From NCBI RefSeq assembly GCF_000186865.1, contig NW_008705714.1:1-13286 (forward strand): a DNA stretch of 13,286 bases, written 5' to 3'. The DNA comes from Aureococcus anophagefferens (taxonomy: Eukaryota; Sar; Pelagophyceae; Pelagomonadales; Pelagomonadaceae). Each line of letters opens with the position of its first letter. Position 1 is the first letter of the stretch. The translations under genes and the position numbers were made by a program. Positions 7,135 to 13,285 of this stretch are shown here, in pieces. The notes under the pieces are model-generated. The model ran no database searches and was not told where the DNA came from. It worked only from the letters and a program-made list of their open reading frames with translations.

Positions 7135-7398
7135 TTAAATAGGTTGGTCGTTGACGCGGAGCCCCGCGATCATTGCCAGCGAGCGCCGGAAGCGACCCTC
7201 GTCCTCGGAGGCTGTGAGAGTGTTTGCAGGATTGACCTTCGATGGGATGTGGTGAAGGACGAGCTCGTCGGAGTCGAGCGCGTCGTACAGAAAGCCGCGG
7301 CCGAGCTCAAGCCCGGGCCGCTGCGGCAGAGACAAGAGTAGCATAGCGCTCTTCCAGAGGAGCCAGGAACGCCTAGGATACCCGTAACGCAGTCTCAC
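7135..7398 (-). pseudogene. Retroelement RNase H-like C-terminal relic (copia/DIRS-like)
   Basis: The minus-strand frame ending in TAA at 7135 contains LYDALDSDELVLHHIPSKVN, then PANTLTASEDEGRFRRSLAMIAGL. The arrangement HIPSKxNPAxxLT...F with a closing hydrophobic helix resembles the end of RNase H domains in Ty1/copia and DIRS-like elements (H-I-P-S-K-x-N-P-A-D-x-L-T-K). The normally acidic residue is Asn here, so the copy would be catalytically defective. The upstream part (WLLWKSAMLLLSLPQRPGLE) is not recognisable. The tail runs into TTTATTTATTTATT-like DNA at about 7100-7130. It is a separate relic from the one at 5258-5521, since the motif differs. Confidence 0.4.
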
Positions 7399-7467
7399 TC
7401 TGATCTGGGCTATGCTCCCGCTTTCGCGCTGTGAGCCACCGCGCTACACCTGCTAGCTGTGCGCAAA

Positions 7468-7575
7468 GGGAGAGGACCACCACAGCCAGCAGTTTTATTT
7501 AGCTGGATGATGATAGGTGGTCTAAACTCACTAACTCGTTACCGGAAACATATTGTACTGCCGTAAATGCAATTT
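7468..7575. repeat. Direct repeat, left copy (108 bp)
   Basis: It matches 8233-8340 base for base except for one G/A difference near its start. It holds a nested hairpin: GGACCACC pairs with GGTGGTC, and inside that CCAGC pairs with GCTGG. On the minus strand it carries AATAAA (about 7495-7500), which would lie about 245 bases downstream of the minus-strand ORF at 7744-8178. Confidence 0.95.
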
Positions 7576-7743
7576 CCGTCCACTTGGCCTTTCGTATCTC
7601 CCACTAGCCTGAAGCTAAAGGAAGCAAGGTAATCTCCTCCCACAAGGGGACGCTGAGCTCAATTCAATTGAAGAATCTGTGCGACGGAAAGTGACAGGCT
7701 CGTTCTTGCCATGGTGGCGCGCTCGACTCGAGCGTTTTTGTAT

Positions 7744-8178
7744 TTATTTTTCGAAGAAAGATCCCGGCGGGCACAGGTCAAAACTACCTGTGGCTGCTGC
7801 AAACAACAGTCTCTGTGTCAGTTTCGGTTTGACTGTAAGGTCCAGACTCGTGACGTCATCCCACAAGTTGTGGATAACCCCAAACCGGTTCGCACCGGCG
7901 TTCGCAGCTATGGAAATGCGACTATTGTTACCGCAATAGGTCAGCATGCAAACTCTCAGCTCTTCAAACCTACTTATCATCAGCGGGTCGGACAGAGACT
8001 TGCTACCGCTCCGCTTCGTAATTCCGCCCATAAGCTTCTCCACTTGACTGTTCGCCGCAGCTGTTATTCCGGCAGAGGCGTCTCCTAGCCTTTCCAAGGA
8101 CTCGACCAGTCTAACGGCGTTAGTCTGTTGTAGCAATTTATCATTCAATCCCAACCCCTGGTTGCCAGCAGAAACCAT
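7744..8178 (-). CDS. Hypothetical protein between 108-bp direct repeats
   Basis: A 144-codon ORF from an ATG at 8178 to a TAA at 7744. The open frame extends upstream to the right-hand repeat, but the ATG is preferred because the upstream part is Pro/Gly-rich and unlike the rest. The protein begins MVSAGNQGLGLNDKLLQQTN, then has a helical region (AVRLVESLERLGDASAGI) and a second part with FEELRVCMLTYCG and FGVIHNLWDDVTSLDLTV, ending in GSFFEK. Composition is balanced and globular; I recognise no family. AT-rich TTATATTTTTT lies just before the ATG, and AATAAA overlaps the stop region. Lying wholly between two nearly identical direct repeats, it may be the internal ORF of a miniature LTR-type (TRIM-like) element or a captured gene fragment. 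Confidence 0.4.
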   Translation of the reverse strand: MVSAGNQGLGLNDKLLQQTNAVRLVESLERLGDASAGITAAANSQVEKLMGGITKRSGSKSLSDPLMISRFEELRVCMLTYCGNNSRISIAANAGANRFGVIHNLWDDVTSLDLTVKPKLTQRLLFAAATGSFDLCPPGSFFEK

Positions 8179-8232
8179 GACACCCAAAAAATATAAGCCA
8201 CGCCACCCCGGACCCCGGGGAAGCGGCGAGCT

Positions 8233-8340
8233 GGGAGAGGACCACCACAACCAGCAGTTTTATTTAGCTGGATGATGATAGGTGGTCTAAACTCACTAAC
8301 TCGTTACCGGAAACATATTGTACTGCCGTAAATGCAATTT
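8233..8340. repeat. Direct repeat, right copy (108 bp)
   Basis: Second copy of 7468-7575, in the same orientation exactly 765 bp away. Homology stops abruptly on both sides: CT|GGGAGAGG here versus AA|GGGAGAGG on the left, and AATTT|TTTCGG here versus AATTT|CCGTCC. Near identity means recent duplication or LTR-like origin. Confidence 0.95.
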
Positions 8341-8360
8341 TTTCGGGGGGCATAACCCCG

Positions 8361-8450
8361 CTATCCCATTTGAATCTCCCCACCTTAATCCCCCCCGCAC
8401 GGGGATAAACTAGGCGGGGGGATTAAGGTGGGGAGATTCAAATGGGATAG
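8361..8450. mobile_element. 90-bp foldback (MITE-like) element with CCCCG flanking repeats
   Basis: Almost the whole element is two inverted arms. The left arm starts CTATCCCATTTGAATCTCCC at 8361 and the right arm ends with its complement at 8450, about 37 bp each. The only flaw is a C-run of seven opposite a G-run of six, and the loop is about 15 bases (8399-8413). CCCCG stands directly outside both ends (8356-8360 and 8451-8455), as expected of a 5-bp target-site duplication. It has no coding capacity, so it would need a transposase in trans. If transcribed it would form a strong hairpin at the 3' end of the minus-strand gene that stops at 8475. Confidence 0.75.
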
Positions 8451-8474
8451 CCCCGCTAGAGCGGCTGCGTCTCT

Positions 8475-9623
8475 TCAAGATTTCTTGGCGACGTGGCCTC
8501 GAGCCCCCCCGCCAGGCTTCTCGACCCAGGCTTCTCGACGCAGCGCCCTCTCACGATGAGTCAAGAAAGACGACGCGTCGAGGCGATGTTGCACGTAGTC
8601 CACCGGGAGATCAACCCGGGCGTTCCAGCGCTCGCCCGTGATGTCAACCTCGATGGCATTCTTCTGAACGTCCGCGCCCGACACGGGGGAATCGATTCCG
8701 GTGACAGGCGGGGCGCAGTCCGGGATCGGCAAGTCGGCGAGGTCGCGAAAGCACGAGCAGTTGCGCGTCCACTCGACGCAGTCGAGATCCTTCATGAAGC
8801 ACGCGCAGCGCGGTGGCGGCTCGCGCGCCATTCTCCGCAGCGCGACCGCCGCCGCGCGGCGCGCCTCGCACAGCGAGCCGCCGCGCGCGAACACGTCGTA
8901 GTCGAGGAGCGCGGCCGCGTCCTCGCGCGCCATCGCGGGCCACGTGTCGAGGCGCGCCGTGAGCGCGTGGCGCGGGATCGGCGGCCACCGCCAGAGCGCC
9001 GCGCGCACAAGCACGAGGTCGAGGCCCTCGACGACGCCCGCGACCACGTAGCCGCACTCGCGCGCGACCGCCTCGACCGCGGCGGCGGACGAGCCGTAGA
9101 AGCACGACCCGCGCCACGCGCCGGCTGACTCGCCGAGCGGCATCCACTCCGCATCCGGGAACGCGAGGCTGCTCCGCTCGCCGTCGCCAAAGTTTGAGTT
9201 GTATTCGACGCTCACGACGCGCGGGCGAAACGTCGAGAGCAGCGCGCGCAGCACCCACACATCCGCCGAGTCGATGTCGACGCTCACGTAGTCCGGCTCG
9301 AGCGGCGCGCCGTGGCGGCGCAGCAGTGCGGCGACGGTCCCCGGTGTGACAAAGGCACGATGGAGGTTGATGGACGAGTTCGCGAACGTGCTATCGAACA
9401 GCAGCCCCCGCCACCCACGTCGCCACAGCGCGTACGTGTTGCTCCCGGCTCCGCCCTCGAACGAGTCGCTGTTGAATCCGATCTCGACGAAGAATTGGTT
9501 GGTCTCGCCAATCACGTCCAGCACCGCCTGGACGATGCCATCTTGCGGTCCTTGCGATGTGTACGAGCCGACGCACGCGCACAGCAGCCACACAATCGCA
9601 ACTCGATTACCGTCATTATTCAT
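8475..9623 (-). CDS. Secreted/lumenal FkbM-like methyltransferase-family protein
   Basis: A 382-residue protein from the ATG at 9623. This start is followed by a short polar stretch and a hydrophobic run (VAIVWLLCACVG, residues 8-19), like a signal peptide or anchor. The domain resembles Methyltransf_21/FkbM folds: FFVEIGFNSDSFEGG (about 44-58) as SAM motif I, GWRGLLFD (70-77), YVSVDIDSADVWVL (112-125) and PRVVSVEYNSNF (134-145). GSSAAAVEAVARECGY and GLDLVLVRA end the fold. FkbM-like proteins are O-methyltransferases; here the substrate is unknown and a glycan or secondary metabolite would be guesses. A Cys-rich stretch (CACFMKDLDC, NCSCF) follows, perhaps disulfide-bonded. Third positions are strongly G/C. 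The ATG overlaps the TGA of the preceding same-strand ORF (ATGA). A 14-bp duplication at 8512-8539 has changed the frame of the last residues. Confidence 0.65.
   Translation of the reverse strand: MNNDGNRVAIVWLLCACVGSYTSQGPQDGIVQAVLDVIGETNQFFVEIGFNSDSFEGGAGSNTYALWRRGWRGLLFDSTFANSSINLHRAFVTPGTVAALLRRHGAPLEPDYVSVDIDSADVWVLRALLSTFRPRVVSVEYNSNFGDGERSSLAFPDAEWMPLGESAGAWRGSCFYGSSAAAVEAVARECGYVVAGVVEGLDLVLVRAALWRWPPIPRHALTARLDTWPAMAREDAAALLDYDVFARGGSLCEARRAAAVALRRMAREPPPRCACFMKDLDCVEWTRNCSCFRDLADLPIPDCAPPVTGIDSPVSGADVQKNAIEVDITGERWNARVDLPVDYVQHRLDASSFLTHRERALRREAWVEKPGGGARGHVAKKS
8512..8539. repeat. 14-bp exact tandem duplication in the 3' end of the FkbM-like gene
   Basis: CCAGGCTTCTCGAC occurs at 8512-8525 and 8526-8539. 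In the minus-strand gene the same bases are read in two different frames (REAW, then VEKPG). Since 14 is not a multiple of three, the duplication altered the C-terminal frame and brought in the stop at 8475. Confidence 0.88.
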
Positions 9624-10678
9624 TGCCACTGAGAGGCAATCAACGACCTTGAACTGCATCGAGACCTTGAACTGCATCGATATAGGCGAGGTCCAATCGC
9701 CTCCCGCAGCCGCCAGCGTCGCGAGGTCCAATCGCCTCCCGCAGCCGCCAGCGTCGCGCGCCTCCTCGAGGTGCACAAAAAGTTCCAAAAATGTCGAAGC
9801 GCCGCAATGCGAACGGCCAGATGCGGCGCGAGGACTACGAGGCGCAGGAGCGGGCCGACGACGACCCGCGCGCGCACGAAGTCGTTGACGCCGCAGCAGG
9901 CGAAGTCGTCGCCCTTGAAGACCGCCTTCTCGACGACGCGGGGCGTCCGCTTGAGGAACGGCGGGAACGCCGTGTCGCCGCGCACCTCGAAGGGCAGCGC
10001 CGCGACGACGGCCTTGAGCGCCGCCTCGAAGCGCGGCTTCGCGCGCGCGGCGTCCCGGTAGAGCTCGTCGAGGCGCGCGCCGCCGCCGCGCTGGGGCCGC
10101 GCGGCCGCGCCGGGGCACTCGAGCGCGGCCACGGACGCGCGGAACGCGGCGAGGCCCGCCGCGTCGTTGTTCGCGATGAAGTCGAAGACGGAGTTGTACA
10201 CTTTCTCGAAGTCCTCGTTGCCCGCGCGGACGACGTCGCGGAGCCGCCGCGCGACGCCCTTCTCGCGCGCGCGCGACGCGATGACCGGTCGGAGGCGCGC
10301 GGCGAGCTCGTCGCTCAGCCGCGCGAGCGCCGCCGCGTCCGCGGACGGGTCCGCGAGCGCCGCGCGCTCGGCCGCCTCGAGCTCGGGCCCGTCGGCGATC
10401 GCCGCGACGTCGTCGACCATCGCGAGCGGCGTGAAGTCGCGCAGCACGGCCGGCAGGCCCGTCATGTCGCTGCCGTCGCCCTTGAGCGCGGCGAGCTCCT
10501 CGCGCAGCCCAGCGATCTCCGCGTCCTTGCGCGCGACGACCTCGTCCTTGGCGAGCGTCAGCAGCTGGGGCAGCGTGCGCTTCTCGCGCGTGTCGAGCTT
10601 CGTGCCGCCGAGCACAGCGTGCCACTCCGCTTCCGTCCGCGTCTCCGAGCTTTGGAGCAGGGACCCCGCCGAGCCCAT
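9620..10678 (-). CDS. Putative N-myristoylated helical protein, C-terminus disrupted
   Basis: An ORF of 352 codons from the ATG at 10678. MGSAGSLLQSS fits the N-myristoylation pattern (Gly2, Ser6), suggesting membrane attachment on the cytosolic side. Residues 10-75 contain a charged helix (AKDEVVARKDAEIAGLREEL), then VLRDFTPLAMVDDVAAIADG. A mostly helical domain follows (RLRDVVRAGNEDFEKVYNSV, RFEAALKAVVAALPFEV), ending with RVVEKAVFKGDDFACCGVND and FVRARVVV near 9870. That last segment faintly recalls the D-x-x-R-A core of RelA/SpoT-like nucleotidyltransferase folds, but the rest of such a domain is absent; weak. From about 9800 on the translation looks non-native (Arg/Ser-rich) and crosses a 35-bp tandem duplication. 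The ORF stops at 9620, overlapping the start of the FkbM-like ORF. The real C-terminus may be spliced or lost. GC-rich third positions support coding up to about 9860. Confidence 0.5.
   Translation of the reverse strand: MGSAGSLLQSSETRTEAEWHAVLGGTKLDTREKRTLPQLLTLAKDEVVARKDAEIAGLREELAALKGDGSDMTGLPAVLRDFTPLAMVDDVAAIADGPELEAAERAALADPSADAAALARLSDELAARLRPVIASRAREKGVARRLRDVVRAGNEDFEKVYNSVFDFIANNDAAGLAAFRASVAALECPGAAARPQRGGGARLDELYRDAARAKPRFEAALKAVVAALPFEVRGDTAFPPFLKRTPRVVEKAVFKGDDFACCGVNDFVRARVVVGPLLRLVVLAPHLAVRIAALRHFWNFLCTSRRRATLAAAGGDWTSRRWRLREAIGPRLYRCSSRSRCSSRSLIASQWQ
9645..9680. repeat. 18-bp exact tandem duplication
   Basis: GACCTTGAACTGCATCGA is present at 9645-9662 and 9663-9680, just upstream of the FkbM-like start on the minus strand. 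Read in the FkbM frame it gives SMQFKV twice. Confidence 0.92.
9686..9755. repeat. 35-bp exact tandem duplication
   Basis: Two perfect, gapless copies at 9686-9720 and 9721-9755 (each beginning GCGAGGTCCAATCGCC). On the minus strand the first-read copy gives ATLAAAGGDWTS in the frame of the upstream ORF, and the second gives the same peptide in the frame of the FkbM-like ORF. As 35 is not a multiple of three, the duplication separates the two frames. Confidence 0.95.
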
Positions 10679-11097
10679 ACTTCATGCGTTTCACCTCAAT
10701 TGCATCAAGCCGGGCTTTGCTCCGCCAGTGGCGCCGGCGGCGCCCCTGCGTGCGCGGCGGGGTGGTCGATTAAATTGCAGGAAAACGGCGTTCCCCGGCC
10801 GTCACACCCACGTCGCGCCCAAAACCAAGGGGCGTATCCAACGCCATCGATGGTGACGCGCTTCGCTGGCACGGACTTGTACGCCGCGGCAGCCCCGCGG
10901 AGACGAGGCCCGCGCGGTGGAGTAACCCGGAGTACAGTATCCCCCATAGAAATCCGGACTATACTTTTAGGAGTACAGGGGAGTAGGGAGTACAGAACGA
11001 AGAGTACGATAAGATAGTTAAGAAGTAGGGAGGCGTCGGGGCATCTGGATCCTGGCAGAACAGGATCGCAGAATCGGAGCACGTCCCAGATGCGCCA
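10679..11097. other. Intergenic region with GGAGTAC repeats and a nested hairpin
   Basis: No gene is recognised between the two minus-strand genes. GGAGTAC occurs at 10929, 10970 and 10987, with a variant AGAGTAC at 11001. GCATCTGG (11041-11048) pairs with CCAGATGC (11086-11093), and inside it GATCCTG (11048-11054) pairs with CAGGATC (11061-11067). This hairpin lies immediately 3' of the stop codon of the gene at 11098-11742. The GGAGTAC block would lie in the upstream region of the gene that starts at 10678, so binding sites for a regulator are possible but unproven. Confidence 0.35.
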
Positions 11098-11742
11098 TCA
11101 TCGCGGAGACGACAGCAAATTTCGTTTGAGAGTATCGAATTCGCTCTGGGTAATAGCCCGGGCCGTCAGGAGATCATTCAGTTCCGAAATCTTTGCGATC
11201 AAGTTCCCAGTATTGCCCCTCGGAGTCGCAGGAGGTGCATGGTGCATCTGAGGCATGGATTGATGGGGCATGGAATGCATGGGATGATGGTACATGGGCA
11301 TTGGAGTCAAAGGCGCATGCATTGGAGCTCCAGTGAAGAATTGATTGGAATTTGAGATGATGCTCGGATTAGCGTACGGAGGCATATACGAAGGAGGCAC
11401 AGGCGAGTCCACAGCAGGAGTCGGAGAAGTTCGTGTAGCAGGTGCCGGGGCTTGCGAATCATCCATGAGAGCATTCATCCCATCCATGCCATCATCGTCA
11501 TTCTCGAACTCTTTATCCAGCTCCGAAGCAAGACCTGAAGCAAGTCGATCCAAGTCCACATCTGACCTCTTAATTTGCTCCGGCATCGTAGCGTTGATCG
11601 ATTCCACGAGGTCACTGCTAGGTGTGCAATCCTTGTAGTACTTGGTGACATTGGGCGGATGGGAGAGAAGAAGAGCGAGACGTGCGTGGTCTGCGCTGCT
11701 CTTCATGGCTCCGGTACGATAAGTCCCTGCATTGGAATCCAT
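11098..11742 (-). CDS. SHOCT-like domain protein with Met/His/Pro-rich linker
   Basis: A 214-residue protein from the ATG at 11742, which has a good context (CAGCCATGG). The frame stays open upstream without another ATG and CAATTTCAG precedes the start, so a spliced upstream exon is an alternative. The N-terminal part contains DHARLALLLSHPPNVTKYYK and an acidic segment (LDKEFENDDDGMDGM). A low-complexity middle (about 105-175) is rich in Pro, Met, His and Ala (PMYHHPMHSMPHQSMPQMHH). The last 34 residues, LIAKISELNDLLTARAITQS followed by EFDTLKRNLLSS, match the SHOCT pattern (leucine-rich helix, G/A-x-I-T-x-x-E-F-x-x-x-K-x-x-L-L). SHOCT modules are short C-terminal helices thought to act in oligomerisation. 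Codon use is more balanced than in the GC-rich neighbours. Function unknown; a transposon-borne accessory gene cannot be excluded. Confidence 0.55.
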   Translation of the reverse strand: MDSNAGTYRTGAMKSSADHARLALLLSHPPNVTKYYKDCTPSSDLVESINATMPEQIKRSDVDLDRLASGLASELDKEFENDDDGMDGMNALMDDSQAPAPATRTSPTPAVDSPVPPSYMPPYANPSIISNSNQFFTGAPMHAPLTPMPMYHHPMHSMPHQSMPQMHHAPPATPRGNTGNLIAKISELNDLLTARAITQSEFDTLKRNLLSSPR

Positions 11743-12026
11743 GGCTGAAATTGCTTTGAGTCGGCTTGTGACGTGACCCAGGTGCGGGGTGGGTTGGGGA
11801 CCGGCTGTCAGAGCGCTTCCGAGCTCCGACAGCCACTCGATCCCGCATACGTATGCGTTTAACACAACGCCGGAATGATATATATCACGAATAACTAGAG
11901 TTAAGATTTAAAATAAGGGGGGTCGACGATGGGCCCCTACTTCGACGACGCCTCACAGAGCGACGGCAGAGAGAAAACATGACCAGCAGAATGCAGGAGG
12001 CGGAAGGGTGACTCCACTCAGAGTAG
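11743..12026. other. Intergenic region with an AT-rich island
   Basis: An AT-rich patch at 11876-11915 contains GATATATATCAC, followed by a GC-rich run. Read on the minus strand, this TATATATC lies about 135-145 bases upstream of the ATG at 11742 and could be a promoter element. No RNA gene is recognised. Confidence 0.3.
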
Positions 12027-12456
12027 ACCGCTCGAGGCTGCGTCGCACCGGCCTCGGGCTGCGCCCTCGGACGGTACTCCTTGCCCCTCGGGTCTACTCT
12101 TCACTGGGAAAGCGCCACGTGCGTCTATGCGCTCCTCGCTGCGTGCGTCGTGTTCGTGCTCGAGCTCGGCGCGACGTCGAGCGCGTTCCTGGGGAAGGTC
12201 AATTCGTCGCTCCCGTTTTCTGTCGTGATGTTCAGGCGCATGATTACCCAGGAGGTGTTTTTCTCCGAAAGTGTCGCGAAGGCGCTCCTCTACGTCGCGC
12301 TCGTCCCTTCCATGTTCGCGCGATGGTCCGTGCTCGTCTGGCCGGGCGTCCACCTCCTCGCCGTCGCCGCGCTACGTCGGCGACGCGCTCCTGCCGCCGC
12401 GGGCCGCGCCGGACTTTGGCGTCTACGCCCCCGTGCCCTCCGAGACGACCTTCTGA
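12027..12456 (+). pseudogene. Multi-pass membrane protein fragment, frameshifted
   Basis: A plus-strand frame open from 12027 without an ATG near its beginning contains SATCVYALLAACVVFVLELG (first hydrophobic segment), a loop with KVNSSLPFSVVMFRRMITQE, a second segment (AKALLYVALVPSMFARW) and a third (VLVWPGVHLLAVAAL). At about 12372-12378 the natural protein sequence continues one frame over as YVGDALLPPRAAPDFGVYAP and ends SETTF at the TGA 12454-12456; the original frame becomes Arg-rich. A one-base difference would repair it. Third positions are G/C-rich in both parts. No family is recognised. It may be the last exon of a split gene with a sequencing error, or a decayed copy. Confidence 0.45.
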
Positions 12457-12494
12457 GCAATCGAGGCGCTCCGAGGTCGGCCCGAGGCTCGCGC

Positions 12495-12595
12495 GCGCCC
12501 ACCGGCCGGTTCCGTCGACCTGAGCCCCGCGCCGCCGCGGACTAAGCTCCCCTCGCGCCCACCGGCCGGTGCCGTCGACCTTAGCCCGCGCGCGT
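12495..12595. repeat. 60-bp period direct repeat
   Basis: GCGCCCACCGGCCGGTTCCG at 12495 recurs at 12555 with one change, followed by GTCGACCTGAGCCC versus GTCGACCTTAGCCC. The 60-bp unit starts 39 bases after the stop of the membrane-protein fragment. Confidence 0.85.
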
Positions 12596-12700
12596 GCGGC
12601 GCGCCCTGACAAGCGGCGTACCATAGTGCCGGGCGTGTTTAGGGGAGGCGCGTCAGGTGCCAGCGGCGGACGTGCACGAGGCACCCTTCATCTACGCAGG

Positions 12701-13285
12701 CTACTGCCGCGCAGGCGGTGTCGCCGTCGCCGCCGCGGTAGAGCTCGGAGACGGCCTCGAGGGCGCACGCGCCGCCGCCGTCGTCGCGCCCGGCGTCCGG
12801 GCCTTGTGGCGCCGGAGCTTCGGGAGCGCGAGGCCGACGGCGTAGAGGTCCGCGAGCCAGAGCTGGGCGTAGGCGACGTCGTCGAGGGCGACGAGGCCGT
12901 GCTCGTAGAGGGCGACGTAGGCGTCCTCGACCGCGCGCGCGACGGAGCCGCCCGGCCGGTGCGGCGCGACGCCGTCGAGCACGCGGACGACGGCGTCGGC
13001 CTTCTCGTACAAGGGCCGCTCGCTCATGTAGTCGGCGAGGGCGTCGTGGTCGTTGCGGAGCTGGGTCACGCCCGGCGGCAGGAACGCGAGCCGGAGCCCC
13101 GCGGCCCGGAGCACGCGCTGCGCGACGAAGCCGCGCCAGATGTCGGCGACGCGGCCGTGGACGGACGCGGGCAGGAGCAGCGCCCAGAAGGCGGCCCGGT
13201 CGAACAAGGTCGCCTGGGCGTTGAAGGGGCAGACGGCGCCGCCGTCGAGGACGACGCCGCGGCCGTGGACGAGGGGAAGTCGAAG
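12701..13285 (-). CDS. STELLO/DUF288-like glycosyltransferase-family protein, C-terminal part
   Basis: The frame is open from the right edge (13285) to a TAG at 12701-12703, about 194 codons; the start lies outside. VCPFNAQATLF, then FWALLLPASVHGRVADIWRG, FVAQRVLRAAGLRLAFLPPG and VTQLRNDHDALADYMSE match in order the C-terminal signature of DUF288/STELLO proteins (PFNxQNT, FWxLxLPVTVHGRVSDIWRxYxAQ, FxPPxVxQxRNxHxxxxDF). In plants STELLO proteins are Golgi proteins that assist cellulose synthase assembly; relatives occur in algae and animals. After LALPKLRRHKAR the tail becomes Ala/Thr/Pro-rich and may be non-native, so the true end could be slightly earlier or spliced. Together with the gene at 2097-3161, this gives two glycosyltransferase-like genes in the window. 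Confidence 0.75.
   Translation of the reverse strand, partial: LRLPLVHGRGVVLDGGAVCPFNAQATLFDRAAFWALLLPASVHGRVADIWRGFVAQRVLRAAGLRLAFLPPGVTQLRNDHDALADYMSERPLYEKADAVVRVLDGVAPHRPGGSVARAVEDAYVALYEHGLVALDDVAYAQLWLADLYAVGLALPKLRRHKARTPGATTAAARAPSRPSPSSTAAATATPPARQ

Noticed and set aside
7385..7465. Alu/7SL- or tRNA-like stretch on the minus strand (TAGCGCGGTGGCTCAC, then CAGAGTGAGACT)
   Set aside because: It resembles a Pol III A box and short Alu segments, but there is no B box (GGTTCGANTCC), no 7SL or tRNA fold and no A-rich tail; chance is likely.
9624..10694. Taking the FkbM frame back to 10694 as one 739-residue protein
   Set aside because: Upstream of about 9755 this frame is Arg-rich shadow sequence; the neighbouring frame starting at 10678 is the natural one there. 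The two meet only if one copy of the 35-bp duplication is left out.
8493..11017. Long plus-strand ORFs over the FkbM-like and myristoylated-protein genes
   Set aside because: Arg/Ala/Glu-rich antisense shadows; the minus-strand frames contain the recognisable motifs.
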